DNA of 64,000 nt from Babylonia areolata (GCF_041734735.1 NC_134910.1:6170631-6234630), one strand, 5' to 3'. Positions 21,172 through 33,732 are shown, numbered from the stretch's first letter. The notes: generated by a model from the sequence alone, not told the origin. Program-made: numbers and translations.

Positions 21172-24100
21172 TCAGTCTACTGTATTTGGAAAAGCCCACA
21201 GAGACTCTGTTCCGTTTTGAAGAAATTTGCGCAATGCTGGTTTGGAAATGATGCCGATATTTGTTTGATTTGCAAAGCATCGTGCTCTACCTTTCATGTT
21301 AGACTTACGGCCGCTCCCGCTCTCTGCTTTTATTTCTTTGAGGCGATCGATGGTGTGATGGCCTTGTACCTGTTCTTTTTGATATTCTTTGACTTTTCTG
21401 AGGATTTCCGATTTTCCTAGATGTAGGCCGCTCGTTGGTGTTGCGTTACCAGCAAGTCTGTCAGCTCGCTCATTTCCCTTAACTCCTGCATGTCCCGGGC
21501 AGTATGACCATGTGAGTTTTTTTATCTGAAAATTGCGCATTGCCTTATGCCGCTCTGGGCTTCCCATTCCGTTTTCAATTTTCTGTATGAGGTTCATTGA
21601 GGCTGTTAGAATCATGGCATGTTGGTTTCCGGGCGTATGGATGGACGATAGCCACTGGAGGGCATGTGTCACAGCTTCAACTTCCATTGTTAGGCTGGAG
21701 GTTGTGACTTTGTAGGCAGCATTTTCTTCCCAAATTGTTTTTCCATTTTGTTTCGCAGTGAATCCCCAACCGGATTGGTCTTTGGTGACTGAGCCATCTG
21801 TGTATATGATGATGTCCTCTTCTTTACTGTTTTCTTCTATGAGTAGCTTCACTTCCGCATCAGTTTTGCCCTCTGGCCATTCCCGACAATGTCTTCCTAG
21901 AGTGGGTGAAATGGCTGTGTTGAATAGATGGTTGAGGTTTTCGGGGTTTTTCTCCCATTCTTTTGTTTCTTTCAGGTCTTGTAGTCGGCATACTAGCTGG
22001 ATTGTGTCTTCTGCTTGCCCCATCCATGATCTTCCTCGCCCTAGACGGCTGCCTTTTGGTTCTTTGACTGCGTCATGCAGTGGGTTTTGAGGGTTTTCTA
22101 ATGCTTTGAAGTAGGTCTTGACCTGTTCTAACTTGTTTCTGGCCTGCACTGAAGGAAGGTGAAGCAGGTATCGCATGGTTTCTGTGGGCGTGTCTTTTGT
22201 TGTTCCAAGGATCAGCCTCATAGCTTCATTTTGTACTCTTTCTAATTTTAGGAGGTTGCTTTGAGACGGTGTTGTTAGCCCAAGTCCGTAGTCGATCACA
22301 CTGAGGACGAGTGATTGGTATAGCAGGAAGAGGTGGCGTTGTTCAATACCTTTGGTTGCCATTGCCTTTAAGACTGAAAGGCCTTTTTTGCATTTGAGAA
22401 CAGTATTTTCCGTATGTTTTCTGAAGGTCAGCATCCTGTCGAAGTGTATTCCTAGGTAGCGTAGGCATTCAGTTTTCTCGATCTGAATCCCATCGAATGA
22501 CACAGAAGGTGGTGCTTTGCTCGCGGTTCTGTTGTTCAGAGTGCACAGCAACGTTTGGTCTTTTGCTGGATTGATAGAAGATCCTGTGTCTTTGCACCAT
22601 TGAGCAATATTGTTTAGTTGTTTCTGGACGGCTTTGGTTCTTTCCTGAGCATCTTTCGAAGTTTTGAAGACCAGGCCATCATCCGCAAGAGTAAGCACCC
22701 GAGCTATTCCATTGTTGTTTAAGTCTGCAAGGCCCTTCGTGTAGACATTGTAGAGGACAGGAGAGAGCGGAGACCCTTGTGGCAGTCCCATGGATAGTTT
22801 AGAAGGTGCAGACATCCAATCTCCGGGGCGTAGGACGACGGTTCTTTCCTGAAGCGCTGCTGCTATCCATCTTGTCAGTGTCAAACTTACTCCATACCTT
22901 AGTTGCAGCTCCATGAGGTGTGCAAACTGGACTTTATTGTAGGCATCTTCAAGGTCGATTGCTACTGCTAGTGTTTCTTCTTTCCTTTGAAATCCTTTAT
23001 ACACCTCATATGCAAAAGCAGCTGCATTTTCCCATGTGGACTTGCCTGTTCTGTAACCACCTTGATTTGAAGGGAGAATGTGCCTGTGTTCAAGATCCCT
23101 TGCAAGTTTCCTGGCTATCATGCGTTTCATGAGCTTTCCAGCGATGTTTTGCATGGTTAGGATCCGGTAGCCGCTTACCTGATGATGGTCCTTTCCTGGT
23201 TTTGGTATGGGTTTTAAGAAGCTGTGTGTCCAGTCCTCCGGCACATGTCCATTGTGGAAACTGTTTTGATATAGATTGAAAAGTTTGCTTCTGTCTTCTT
23301 CCGATAGTTCCTTGATGACCAAGTAGCGAACTTTGTCTGGGCCAGGGGCAGATTCTTTCTTGCATTTAGCTATTGCTTCATTTAGATCATCTATTGTCAA
23401 GTCATCATCAGGTCCAGTCTGCATAAGGGTTTGGTTTAACTCCTCAACATATTTCTTTTTCTCATCTAAGTTTCTTTGATCGCTCTGTTGTATGAAACGT
23501 TTGAGCAGGGCGGATCCTTTTTCTTCGTTTGTCTTAAGCTTGGTTCCGTCAGTGTCTACCATGTCTGGGGTTGTTGTTGTGCACGTTTGCCCTTCCATGC
23601 GACGATAAAATTGCCAGAACTCTGTCAATGTTGAGTCATAACTGAGTGCCTCGCAAAACTGTTTCCACTTGTCATTTTTGGCCTCTTGAGCAATGGTTTC
23701 AAACTGTTTAGTTTTTTCTTTCATTTTTGTTTCAATATCTTTGTCTGGAGATGGTTTTGTTCTTTCTTTTTGCCAAAGTTTGACAGCCGCATGTTTTTCT
23801 ATCCAGGCTCTCTCTGTGTCGGTGTTCCACCATGGGGGCTGAATAGTTTGCATCCTGTTCAGTGCCGTTCTTTTGTTTCTTCTGCGTCTTAATTTTTCGA
23901 TGACGGTTGTCCCTTTGGTTTCATACTGAAATGGATCACGCGGTTTCATGCAGCGTTTATCTGACAGTTTCTGTAGACTGAAAACTACCGGGAGGTGGTC
24001 ACTGCCTTGGTATGGAAGCGTCTCTGCATTCATTTCTGCTCTGAATTTTGGAGATGTTAGAGCGATGTCAATCACACTGTCACTGTCCCCTTGTCTTGTT

Positions 24101-24378
24101 CCAATGCGAGTTGGGGATGTGGTTGTTAATGGGCTAAGAAGAATTTCCCCTATCATTCCTTCAAGTGCGAGTCCTTGTGGGTTGGTGTTCCGCTGGTCCC
24201 ATAGCTTGGATCTTGCATTGAGGTCTCCACAGATAATGACTGAGTCTCCAAGTTCGTTCTCTATTTCCTCTAAAAAGGCCCAATCCTCTTTTGTTGTGCA
24301 GGTTCCTGGGTGAACATAGGCATTGATGAGCACGATGCTTTTGTGAATTCCGTCAGGTTTTTCGAGACGCACCCCCAC
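21172..24378 (-). CDS. LINE ORF2: endonuclease C-part, reverse transcriptase, RNase H (copy A)
   Basis: 1,068 codons without a stop. Residues 18-24 INAYVHP, 51-57 GDLNARS and about 125-132 SDHLPVVF are the second half of an APE endonuclease. SAPGPDKV near 347, LKPIPKPGK near 388, AIDLEDAYN near 475 (motif A Asp), GLPQGSPLSPVLYNVY near 535 and LADDGLVF near 571 (motif C) are the reverse transcriptase. IIIYTDGSV near 851 and GHAGVKGNERADRLAG near 965 are RNase H. The RNase H residue expected as Asp in ILTDSMN is Ala here (ILTASMN, codon at 21,601-21,603), so that nuclease is probably inactive. The listed start is simply the first Met after the frame break, not a true start. Confidence 0.88.
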   Translation of the reverse strand: MGVRLEKPDGIHKSIVLINAYVHPGTCTTKEDWAFLEEIENELGDSVIICGDLNARSKLWDQRNTNPQGLALEGMIGEILLSPLTTTSPTRIGTRQGDSDSVIDIALTSPKFRAEMNAETLPYQGSDHLPVVFSLQKLSDKRCMKPRDPFQYETKGTTVIEKLRRRRNKRTALNRMQTIQPPWWNTDTERAWIEKHAAVKLWQKERTKPSPDKDIETKMKEKTKQFETIAQEAKNDKWKQFCEALSYDSTLTEFWQFYRRMEGQTCTTTTPDMVDTDGTKLKTNEEKGSALLKRFIQQSDQRNLDEKKKYVEELNQTLMQTGPDDDLTIDDLNEAIAKCKKESAPGPDKVRYLVIKELSEEDRSKLFNLYQNSFHNGHVPEDWTHSFLKPIPKPGKDHHQVSGYRILTMQNIAGKLMKRMIARKLARDLEHRHILPSNQGGYRTGKSTWENAAAFAYEVYKGFQRKEETLAVAIDLEDAYNKVQFAHLMELQLRYGVSLTLTRWIAAALQERTVVLRPGDWMSAPSKLSMGLPQGSPLSPVLYNVYTKGLADLNNNGIARVLTLADDGLVFKTSKDAQERTKAVQKQLNNIAQWCKDTGSSINPAKDQTLLCTLNNRTASKAPPSVSFDGIQIEKTECLRYLGIHFDRMLTFRKHTENTVLKCKKGLSVLKAMATKGIEQRHLFLLYQSLVLSVIDYGLGLTTPSQSNLLKLERVQNEAMRLILGTTKDTPTETMRYLLHLPSVQARNKLEQVKTYFKALENPQNPLHDAVKEPKGSRLGRGRSWMGQAEDTIQLVCRLQDLKETKEWEKNPENLNHLFNTAISPTLGRHCREWPEGKTDAEVKLLIEENSKEEDIIIYTDGSVTKDQSGWGFTAKQNGKTIWEENAAYKVTTSSLTMEVEAVTHALQWLSSIHTPGNQHAMILTASMNLIQKIENGMGSPERHKAMRNFQIKKLTWSYCPGHAGVKGNERADRLAGNATPTSGLHLGKSEILRKVKEYQKEQVQGHHTIDRLKEIKAESGSGRKSNMKGRARCFANQTNIGIISKPALRKFLQNGTESLWAFPNTVD

Positions 24379-24394
24379 TAGTTCACATGAGTTG

Positions 24395-24880
24395 CTACAC
24401 CATTTCTCTAGATTTATGGTGGAAACTTTGTTTTTTTAGGTTTTTGTTCAGTATGATTGCTACTCCTCTTCCTTCATTCCTTTGAAAGACTGTGAAATTC
24501 TCAAAATGTATTGGTCTGTCTGCACTTGTCCTGGTCTCTTGGAGACATAAAATGTCAAAATCATATGCCAATTTCTCAATTGTTGAGATTCTCATTCTCC
24601 CGCTGGAACAATTCCAACTGCCGATTCTAAAGAATTTCTTTGACAGCCGCTCTGCTTTTGTCATTCTGCTACCTAAGCACAATCTTTTCCCACCTCTTTT
24701 GCCACGCCTGTGTTGGGGTTTTGGGGATCTGAATTTATGTCTCATGCTATGCATCTGATCCCCGAGGTGCACGCGAGACAGAGTTTTGTAAGTATCCATA
24801 GAAGGGTGTTCTATGTGGTGAGGGAAAAGTTCGGTCGCCCTGACAGAGCCTCTTATCAGGGAAGGGCAATGGATGTCCAT
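24395..24880 (-). CDS. LINE ORF2 N-terminal part: endonuclease start (copy A)
   Basis: 161 codons with a basic N-terminal stretch (HRRGKRGGKR), then RIGSWNCSSGRMR, DFDILCLQETRTS and EGRGVAIILN, the first three APE endonuclease boxes including the metal-binding Glu of LQET. It ends soon after NKNLKKQ, where the frame slips near an A7 run. The continuation of the domain is in the next frame (21,172-24,378). The two would be one protein in an intact element. Confidence 0.8.
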   Translation of the reverse strand: MDIHCPSLIRGSVRATELFPHHIEHPSMDTYKTLSRVHLGDQMHSMRHKFRSPKPQHRRGKRGGKRLCLGSRMTKAERLSKKFFRIGSWNCSSGRMRISTIEKLAYDFDILCLQETRTSADRPIHFENFTVFQRNEGRGVAIILNKNLKKQSFHHKSREMV

Positions 24881-24970
24881 CTGTGTGGAGTCCGTCAGCC
24901 TGGCGTCGCCCTAAGGCCAGACTGCATACAGTTAGTGACTGTTTAACCCAACAGCCATTCATCCCATTGG

Positions 24971-25216
24971 TACTGTATGAAAGCCGTGGGATTGGGGATT
25001 TTTGTCAGGTTGTCTCCTCTTAGCCAGTGGAAGAGTACATCTGGGTATTGTTGCGTAGCAGATTTTATTTTGCAGAAAAATACAGGTCCTTCTCTAATAT
25101 TGAGCCCTCTCAATAATTTACTAATAATTCAAACATTAAATAATAACGCCATGACAAATTATCAATCAAATTCACAGAAAAATCATTTAGCTTTTGTTCT
25201 GAAGCTTGCAGGTTGC
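24971..25216. other. Short unrecognised segment (copy A)
   Basis: Precedes the degraded contig end. No coding signal. Matches 45,069-45,314. Confidence 0.4.
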
Positions 25217-26710
25217 CTGTAAAAAAATGAAGGGGATCTTAACCGGCGGATTCATTCCCCCCCAAACAAAAATTTCAAATGTTGCCCACCCAGCTCACAG
25301 TCGTATGCGCGCGGTTTCGGGCCGGGTTTTAGGGTTTATCGGCCCTCTCTGTCGGCCCTCTCTGTATTCACAATAAATTTAATAATTAAACAAAAACCGA
25401 TGATAAAAATTATCAGTCAATCACACGAAAAATCACTCTGTCCCCCAAAAAGATAAGCGATTTTTTTTGTGCAATCAAAAGAACAAATATCTTTGAGCCC
25501 CTTTAATAAATTTTAATAATTCAAAAATTAAAAATAAAGCCTGACAAATTTTAATAAATTTAAGAAAAAATATTTCTTTTGTTTGAAGCTTGCAGGTTGC
25601 CTGTAAGTGTAACAGCCGAAGCAAACAAAAGAAAGCGGCACGCAAAGCGAACAGCAGCATCAGAAAAAAAGACTTTAATATACAACAAAAGAAAAAGGGG
25701 CCTTGCAAAAGTACTTATGAAATTTAAAAGTGCCATGACGAAAACGGCAAGTAAAGAGGCATTAAACAATTAAAAGAGAAAAAGACTGAAATAAAGGGAA
25801 TTTTAAAAATGCTGCTTTGTTGAAAACAAACCCTCACACTGGAGGCCGAGTTTTTGAAAGAAAAAGAAAAAGACCCCTTACGGGTATTTAGCCACTACGA
25901 AGAAATAATCACACGACTCCAAAAAAAAACAATGTAATGCCGGAGCAACAGGGGAGGTGGGGGTGGAAGTGTCCAAAAATCTTAAGGAGAAGCTGGAGGG
26001 TTTCCCGTGTAAGCCAGCGAAAAAACAAAAATTTCCACCGGTCATCGCGGGGGGGGTAACCTCTGCCCCTATCTGGGTTTAAGTCGAAGGAAAGGGGTCA
26101 GGGCCCCGACAGCTCGCCCCAGTTTAAAAAAGACGGGTCTTGTTAGTACGGCCTCACTCAAAACTACAAATTTCTTTAAAAAAAAAAAAGCAAAGTATGG
26201 TCGCTTGGTCATCCCAAAGGCAAAACTTTTTTGGGAAGCGAAAAACGGAAGAGTAAAAATTTCAAGGTAGAACCAGCACGGGTTGAGTGCATTCAACAAA
26301 AAAAAAATGCGAAAAAATATAGCAGATGGAATGAAAGAAAGACAACGGAGTGAGGGAAGAGGTGGTTTTATTAAGGTGCATGAAAATGTTTTCGGCAAAA
26401 AAATTTCAAACTTCAGTTTTTTATAATATTTTTTGAAAATTTTATGTCATTATTGTCCCATTTTTTCACTTAAGATACCATATTGCGTATTCTTTGGGGA
26501 TAGACATTGACATTGTCTGCTACTAAATCTTTGGGGTTGAAAGAAAGTACATGTGTCCGCTTTGAGTGGTTTGCTTCATGAAATGAGGGGGTTTTGCGCT
26601 GACGAATCGAGAGTTCAAAAGTTTTGTGCCAACACACACCAAACACACACGAAAAAATGAACCCTTTTTTTGGGCAAGATGGAGAGAAAAGAGAATGGAA
26701 AAAAAAACGT
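25217..26710. other. Error-rich contig end
   Basis: Follows 45,315-46,890 in order but with very frequent small deletions, homopolymer changes and substitutions. Identity falls abruptly at about 25,217 after near-perfect identity upstream. This is the profile of uncorrected long-read sequence at a contig end, not of evolved DNA. Open frames here should be ignored. Confidence 0.85.
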
Positions 26711-26810
26711 NNNNNNNNNNNNNNNNNNNNNNNNNNNNNNNNNNNNNNNNNNNNNNNNNNNNNNNNNNNNNNNNNNNNNNNNNNNNNNNNNNNNNNNNNN
26801 NNNNNNNNNN
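26711..26810. other. Assembly gap (100 N)
   Basis: Exactly 100 N, a conventional gap of unknown size. The base after it corresponds to 7,179 of this same window. Confidence 1.
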
Positions 26811-27026
26811 AAAAGACACTCCTCTATCAATTTCTGTTTATTAGCTGTTACCCAACTGCTTCACAACCGTATTTCCCGCACAAACGCCGAAAATATTCAA
26901 TGCAAGAACTGGTAAAAACACACATGAGAGAATAAAAATATATATATAAAATCTCTCAAAATGATCGCTGATCATTGCTCCACCCGTCGATCTCCACCAA
27001 GGTGGACTTTACAAATTCCTTCTGTG

Positions 27027-27512
27027 GAAGGAACATCATCACATTCGCAAATTGGAACAAAAGAACATGCAGAGACAGGTTGGAAAACTGGAAGAATTGA
27101 CCACTGAGTTGGACAAACATACCTGGCACATTAAGATCTTGAAAAAAAGGGATAAAGGGCATATCCTGTACTATTATGAGGAAGAGGACAGACGTGTACA
27201 TGGTGCAGTGTTTCTTAGTCAAGAAGGACGTAGGAATACATAACAGGGATACTGCCCAGTTTCCAGCAGGTTCATATCCATCCGCGTGTGAAACATCACG
27301 TTAGTGCACACGTATGCCTTTAAATCAGAGTATGTTGATGTCAAGATTGAGAAATTATACTTCACAAGGACATAGTATAAAAGCTGAGAAGAAGACATAG
27401 TCATACTTCAGGACGACTGGAATGCAAAGGCTGGCACACATGCCCAAGAAGACTTGCGGGAGTTCTACGACCCCTACTGTAACGAGAATGTCAAAGATAC
27501 AGGAGAATCCAC
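27027..27512 (+). mobile_element. LINE endonuclease fragment (copy B)
   Basis: Same as 7,395-7,880: the decayed GDWNAKVG-type box (here DDWNAKAG) lies near 27,411. Confidence 0.7.
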
Positions 27513-27931
27513 CATTGATATAAAATGACTTAGTTCTTGCTTACAGAAATTACACACTTGGTGAGCATATAACATCCCAACAATGGTAAATGACACTCCT
27601 AAAACGGTCAGTGAAATAGCCAGACATACTTTTATTATTCTTGTTAAGAACTGGAACAGGTCTGGCATCAAGAGAGCTAAAACAATTATGTTCTCCTTAA
27701 CTAGATGTATACACAGGGGCAGGCTATGAAGGGAAAAAAACGATGGAAAAAAACATTGCAAAATGGTGGGTTGACAAACAATCAACAGTTCTGTGTAGTG
27801 ACCCAATGGGTCATCTCAGAGAAGAAAAAGAATAGAAGGCACTTAAGCTTGCAATGTTGAAGTTTACCATGGACACACAGACACAGTCACACAAACAGAA
27901 AGTCGCACACACATTCACATATCACCCCCCC

Positions 27932-27966
<35 letters not shown>

Positions 27967-27975
27967 GTGCGCGCT

Positions 27976-28009
<34 letters not shown>

Positions 28010-28018
28010 CACACACGT

Positions 28019-28052
<34 letters not shown>

Positions 28053-28054
<2 letters not shown>

Positions 28055-29336
28055 GATTTAGTTATTTTATCATTATCTAAAGACGGCTTACAACAAAAGC
28101 TTAACTTTTTACACTCTTACTGCAATCAATGGGGCTTACGTTTGAATAGAGAAAAGACAAAAGTAATCGTTTTTTGTTTTTGTTTTTTTTCAAAAACTGT
28201 CCCTAAAATACCCCTACATTTTAAATGTGGAGAGGACATAACTGAAACAGCAGAAGAATATAAATATTTAGGGGTTATATTTCATAGAAATGGCAACTTA
28301 AGTCGAGCACAAGGTCATCTTAAAAATCAAGCAAATAAGGCTCTACATGTGCTACTCAGAACATTTCGTAATACAAATATGAATACAGATATCATGTGTC
28401 AGTTATTTGATACTTTGATAACGCCTGTTTCAACATATGGAGCAGAAGTTTTGTTTCCATATGATGTTGCAGGAGATGCATCGTTTAATTTATTCGAATT
28501 ATCCAGTAATTGTCTTTTCAACAAATTTCCACATGAAAGACTTCATGTCAAGTTTTGTAAGCAGTTACTTGGTGTACATAAAAGAGCAATGGTTCTCCCC
28601 GTTTTGGGAGAATTAGGAAGATTCCCTATTAGCCTAAAAATAATATGTCAAGTTATTGGCTATTGGATACACATAGCTTCCTAAAAATTCACTTGTATAC
28701 ACAACATATAAATGCATGTATCGTCAAACAAATGAAAATGTTCAGTGGCTACTTTTCACAAGAAATGTATTAACTGGCACTGGATTAGATCATGTTTGGA
28801 AAAATCAGTTCACTTTTAGTGTTAAAAGATTAAAGTATGCTATATCCAAGAAACTTGAAATTGAATATGTAAAATTTTGGAAACAGAAACATGACAGTTC
28901 ATCTCATTTAGAATTTTACAAGAACGCTGTGACAAATTATAAAACTGAACCGTATTTAAAGAATACAGCAAATACACAACACAGGAAAGCACTGACCATG
29001 TTACGAATCAGCACCCATGACACAAATCGAAAAGGGAAGATATAAAAATACACCGAAAGAGCAAAGACTGTGTGATACTTGTAACAGTTTAGAAGATGAG
29101 ATTCACCTTTTAGACAATTGTGTAAAGTACAATACTTACAGACACAGATTCCTAATCGATATATGTCGTCCAAATGCAAAGCCTAGTGAACTGATCCTTC
29201 TAGCAGAAATACAGCGAAGGCTGGCGAAATTTGTTATGAGTGTTTCTCTTCTTAATATGTTCATGTTTATGTTTCATTGCGTCTTATAAACTTTAAGGTT
29301 TTATGACAATAAAAAGTATTCTATTCTATTCTATTC
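28053..29336 (+). mobile_element. L2/Crack-like LINE, 3' half (copy B)
   Basis: Same as 8,419-9,702. Here the CA repeat in front is in frame with the reverse-transcriptase remnant, so one open frame of 276 codons runs from 27,854 through the repeat into the LINE. That is an accident of repeat length, not a gene. Confidence 0.85.
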
Positions 29337-30744
29337 ACACACACACACATGTGCACCACGGAGGCAGGGTTATAACACTGACTCATTGGTGTCAAAAACT
29401 GCACCATGTCAAACTGGTGCCAACCAGGCCTGTCGGTTTAATCTATGTTGGCCAAATTTGCGACTCTGCCTCATTTGTAGTCTGCTCAGCCAGTCGACGC
29501 ATTTCCCAGGCTTAAGAGCTGAAACGTCATTCCTCGACCAACGGCCATATGAACTATGTCTTTTAACCATATTTTGCTCAGTTTTTGTCACCACCGTGTG
29601 CACTGCAAGCGATTCCAGGTGGTCCACTTGTGAGTTCTACACCCATGTGGGACCCTACCTCCCTCTGACCTGAAAAGATATCCCATCCAGGAGGTCGTGG
29701 CGCCTGTGATCCTTGGGGATGTGTTAACAGGGTGACTGGTACCTGCATCCTATCTATCCACACTGGGGTCTACACCTAGGACATGCTGGGCTCACTGGAG
29801 GACCATGGCTGGCTCCTGGCACTCCCACCCAGTCTTTAGTGGAGGCAGGATCGAGCAAGCACTGGCCTCCAGCACCTATCTAACAGGACCTAGCACCTCC
29901 TCGAACCACCAATCAACTTGTGGAAGCCAAGAGTTTCCGCCCTCTCTTGGGGAGTGACTGAGTGTTCCTGCCCTCCCGATATTAGTGGGCTCCTCTCTCT
30001 TCACACAATGCTCAACGTCTGGCATCCATGTTTACACGCAGAGCTGAACTTTCAGTCCTGTCACTCTTCTTCAGCCGTGTCTTTCAGTCAGAGGGACTAG
30101 CGGGATTCACGGCTCTTGCTGCCTCATTACAAGGTGCCAGAGTGAACCAGCTCTACTTTCTGCCAGGTTGACCCCAAGGCTCTTTCTACTCATTCACCTT
30201 CGGACGAGGCCGAAATCAACTCTGATCTTGTTATGTTAGAACTTAACCTAACAGAGTATCCCATGTGGAGCGTCTCTGTCTATGTTAAACCCCTCCTTGG
30301 TAGCAAACCTGCTGCTCCCGCGCCACAAGGCTGCTTAGGCTCCTGGAGATGGATCAAGAGTGTCAGAATATGCCTGCCCATGGTGGGGGTGCCACCTCTA
30401 CGCCTCCTACTCCCCACCTGGTAAAAAGTCTTTGGTGCCGGCAGTTCTCCCGTGGGAAAGTATTTGAAGGATTCTACAAAATGAAGCATCTGAACATTTG
30501 TATACCACCTACATTTTAGGGAAAAGGAACTTCCATTGCAGGACCCTTGGCTAGTCCTTCTTCCGGGTCCCACCACTAACTAGCCAGTATATTTGGCTGA
30601 CTGGGATAAGGTGGCCTGCCACTATCTTTCCGAGGTCTCCACAGCCTCTGACACCTTCCTACACAGGCCCATCGTGCTGCAGGAAGACGGCCCAGAACAC
30701 CCAGGTACAGAGTCACCTCATGCAGAAGTCTCTGGGCTCCTTCA
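29337..30744. other. GC-richer unclassified segment (copy B)
   Basis: Same as 9,703-11,110; no recognised gene. Confidence 0.4.
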
Positions 30745-30933
30745 GCGACTCTTTTGTTGGCTTTGGGGTGGCTTTGAGTCTGCCAACTGAGGCGTTTATT
30801 TGCCCACCTTTCAATTCTGTTCTTGACAGTATGGGTGCATTTTTTAACAGCGCAAGACACTTCCGTTTCAGGCACACCAATTTGTAGGAAGCTGGGCCAA
30901 AAGCAGCACTCATAATGGCTATGCTGACTGATC

Positions 30934-31526
<593 letters not shown>

Positions 31527-31801
31527 AACGTTTCCATTTCCAAATGTCTGTTGAAGCCTTGAATATTGATTATTAAAAACTAGCCTGAGACGGAATTTCG
31601 TCATCACCATCATTATCACTACCATCACCATCATCATGACTGTAATTAATAGCAAAAATCATAGTATCAGGAGTAAGGGTACAGGGCGAGTAGTGGTTGT
31701 TGTAGTAGCAGCAGTGGAAGTAGTAGTAGTTGTCGTAAATGTAAATATATATTTATGCAAACTACTGGCAAAAAAAAAAAAAAAAAAAAAAGAACACTCA
31801 C

Positions 31802-31879
31802 CACATCGCTTATAAATGTCACAGTTGGCAATATCGGGACAATCTGCTTGAACTTTGCAGCCATTACCCAACTGGCGTT
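31802..31879 (-). CDS. Exon: short cysteine-rich module (copy B)
   Basis: Identical to 12,188-12,265: phase 1-1, four cysteines, GCKVQADCPDIANC core, donor 'gtgagt', acceptor 'tttcag', sense (TG)n upstream. Use one of the two copies only. Confidence 0.82.
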
Positions 31880-32439
31880 CTGAAACGTACAAACACAAAC
31901 ACACACACACATGCGCGCGTGCGCGCACACACACACACACATGCGCGCGTGCACACACACACACACACACACACATATGCGCGCGTGCACACACACACAC
32001 ATGAATGTGAGTGCATCATGCCTTTATGTTATTCAACCGAACCCCAACATTCAGTCTCATCAAATCAGCACCATATAAGTGACAAATCCAAAGTGCACAA
32101 ATGTTTAATAATTAAAGCATCAAACTGACCACCTAAAAAAGTAAATCACGACTAAATTTGAAATATAACTGAAAAAAAAACACCAAAACACAACAACATG
32201 ATTGTTGAGAGGTGAGATAATGATGTAATGTTGTTTTCAGAATGACGTTTCGAATTCGTTTTGTTTGTAAAGAAATGTTTCATTTTAGAGTCGTTATAGC
32301 TAGGTTACCAAACACATAGGCCGGTATATAGTTACACTCTGCAAACACAAATTAGCTGATAGAACTGTTTAGTGCATATTCATGACAGCAAGTAAGATAA
32401 TGCATGTTGAAAAAGAAAAAAAAGAATGAAAAAACAAAA

Positions 32440-32489
<50 letters not shown>

Positions 32490-32519
32490 CATATAGACTT
32501 GTGTTACAAACACACTTAC

Positions 32520-32609
32520 TGCACTTCTTTGATCGAGAGCCACAGTAATCCCCACTCAAGCATTCGTTTCCCAGTGTGTTTTCTTTACAAGGTTGATTCA
32601 GCATCCAAT
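32520..32609 (-). CDS. Exon: cysteine-rich module (copy B)
   Basis: Identical to 12,902-12,991: phase 1-1, core PCKENTLGNECLSGDYCGS, donor 'gtaagt', acceptor 'cactcag'. Probably the same exon assembled twice. Confidence 0.82.
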
Positions 32610-32699
32610 CTGAGTGCAAACACATAAACAAGAAAGCAAAGCCATCAAGACTCGGGTGTGTCACACACTAGATCGAGAAAAAGAATTGTGGAAACAAAC

Positions 32700-32833
32700 A
32701 GCTTCAGTTTCAGTTTTCAGTTTGTCAAGGCGGCGTCGCTGCATTTGTACATAATGTATGTACGCTTCATCACACCTGCTAGGCATATGCTTGACTAGTG
32801 GAACAACCCAACGCGCTTAGTCAGGCCTTGAGT
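32700..32833 (+). mobile_element. CAGT-headed snail SINE, diverged (copy B)
   Basis: Same as 13,082-13,215. Confidence 0.8.
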
Positions 32834-33660
32834 GCATGCATATAATATATATTTGTGTACCAACACAGAGGGAGTTTTCCACATAGTTTTGCCAGAGGAC
32901 AACACTACTATAAAAGCTGAATGTAATCATGTTACCTCCATCATGCTTTTAATAATTGCAAAAAAAATGGCCTTGGCCTTTGACCTCTTATGGTGCTTGT
33001 CGTGTCAAGAGAAAGCTGACTCAAAGGATCATATTCATAGTCTTAGAAAACAAAACAAGGTATAAAATTTTAAAAAAAATTATAAAAAGACCTGTTCACC
33101 CACACCAGTTTCAGTCCACGTCCAGCGCATTGCCGGCCATCCAATAGGTCTATACTGATCGAGATGGTCACAGATGTGTACCAAATGTATCAAATATGCA
33201 CACGACAGTTGGCACAATGATAATCAATGCTGTTTACATACTCATATGAACATGTTTGCACACTTCTTCAGTAACAAAATTTTGACCATTAGAAACAGTT
33301 TCCACTCAGTCTCACAGTCACACAACATGTCTCCACCTTTCTCTGGTATCCCTCAGTCTGAGTTTGATCCTGTTACTGAAGACCTTGTGAGGAAAAAAAT
33401 CTATTTTGCTGACTACTCCAAAAACCATGTGTGTGTCTTTTTTCTTCTTCTTATTTGGATATTGCCTTCTTTAATTCTAATTCAGTTTTCAATTCACGTA
33501 CTGTTTTTTTTCCTCCTTTTCTTGTTTCTTTCTTTTTAATATGATTTAGTACACACCTTGATGCCTCCCACTAAAACTAAAGTGCTAATGCATGAAGGTC
33601 AACACACACAAAAAAAAGAATCTAAATAACAAAACACATGGATAAACGAATAAAACTCAC

Positions 33661-33732
33661 GGCATTTGCCTGAGTCACACACAGCCCCTTTGGCGCAGGT
33701 TTGAGACTTGCACGTCCCCAGAATTTTTGTTC
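33661..33732 (-). CDS. Exon: short cysteine-rich module (copy B)
   Basis: Identical to 14,043-14,114: phase 1-1, core GTCKSQTCAKGAVCDSGKC, acceptor 'cttctgcag', donor 'gtgagt'. Probably the same exon assembled twice. Confidence 0.82.

Larger units (their letters stand above)
21091..24970 (-). mobile_element. I-type LINE with endonuclease, reverse transcriptase and RNase H (copy A)
   Basis: Nearly complete ORF2-bearing element on the minus strand. The order is endonuclease (24,880 down to about 23,980), reverse transcriptase (about 23,340-22,660) and RNase H (about 21,830-21,450), then a short C-terminal tail. The 3' untranslated part is about 80 bases and ends at a CA/TG microsatellite instead of poly(A). 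No separate ORF1 was recognised upstream. One frame break near the T7 run at 24,431-24,437 divides the endonuclease. Presence of RNase H places it in the I superfamily (I/Nimb/Ingi-like); the clade is not settled. The B copy is 41,189-45,068. Confidence 0.9.

Noticed and set aside
26523-26935. Open frames crossing the N gap
   Set aside because: They exist only because N codons were read through; the flanking sequence is a noisy contig end.
27854-28684. A 276-codon plus-strand frame starting in histidine/threonine repeats and ending in LINE-like sequence
   Set aside because: The repeat part is a translated CA microsatellite that happens to be in frame with the LINE remnant. Copy A has a different repeat length and no such fusion.
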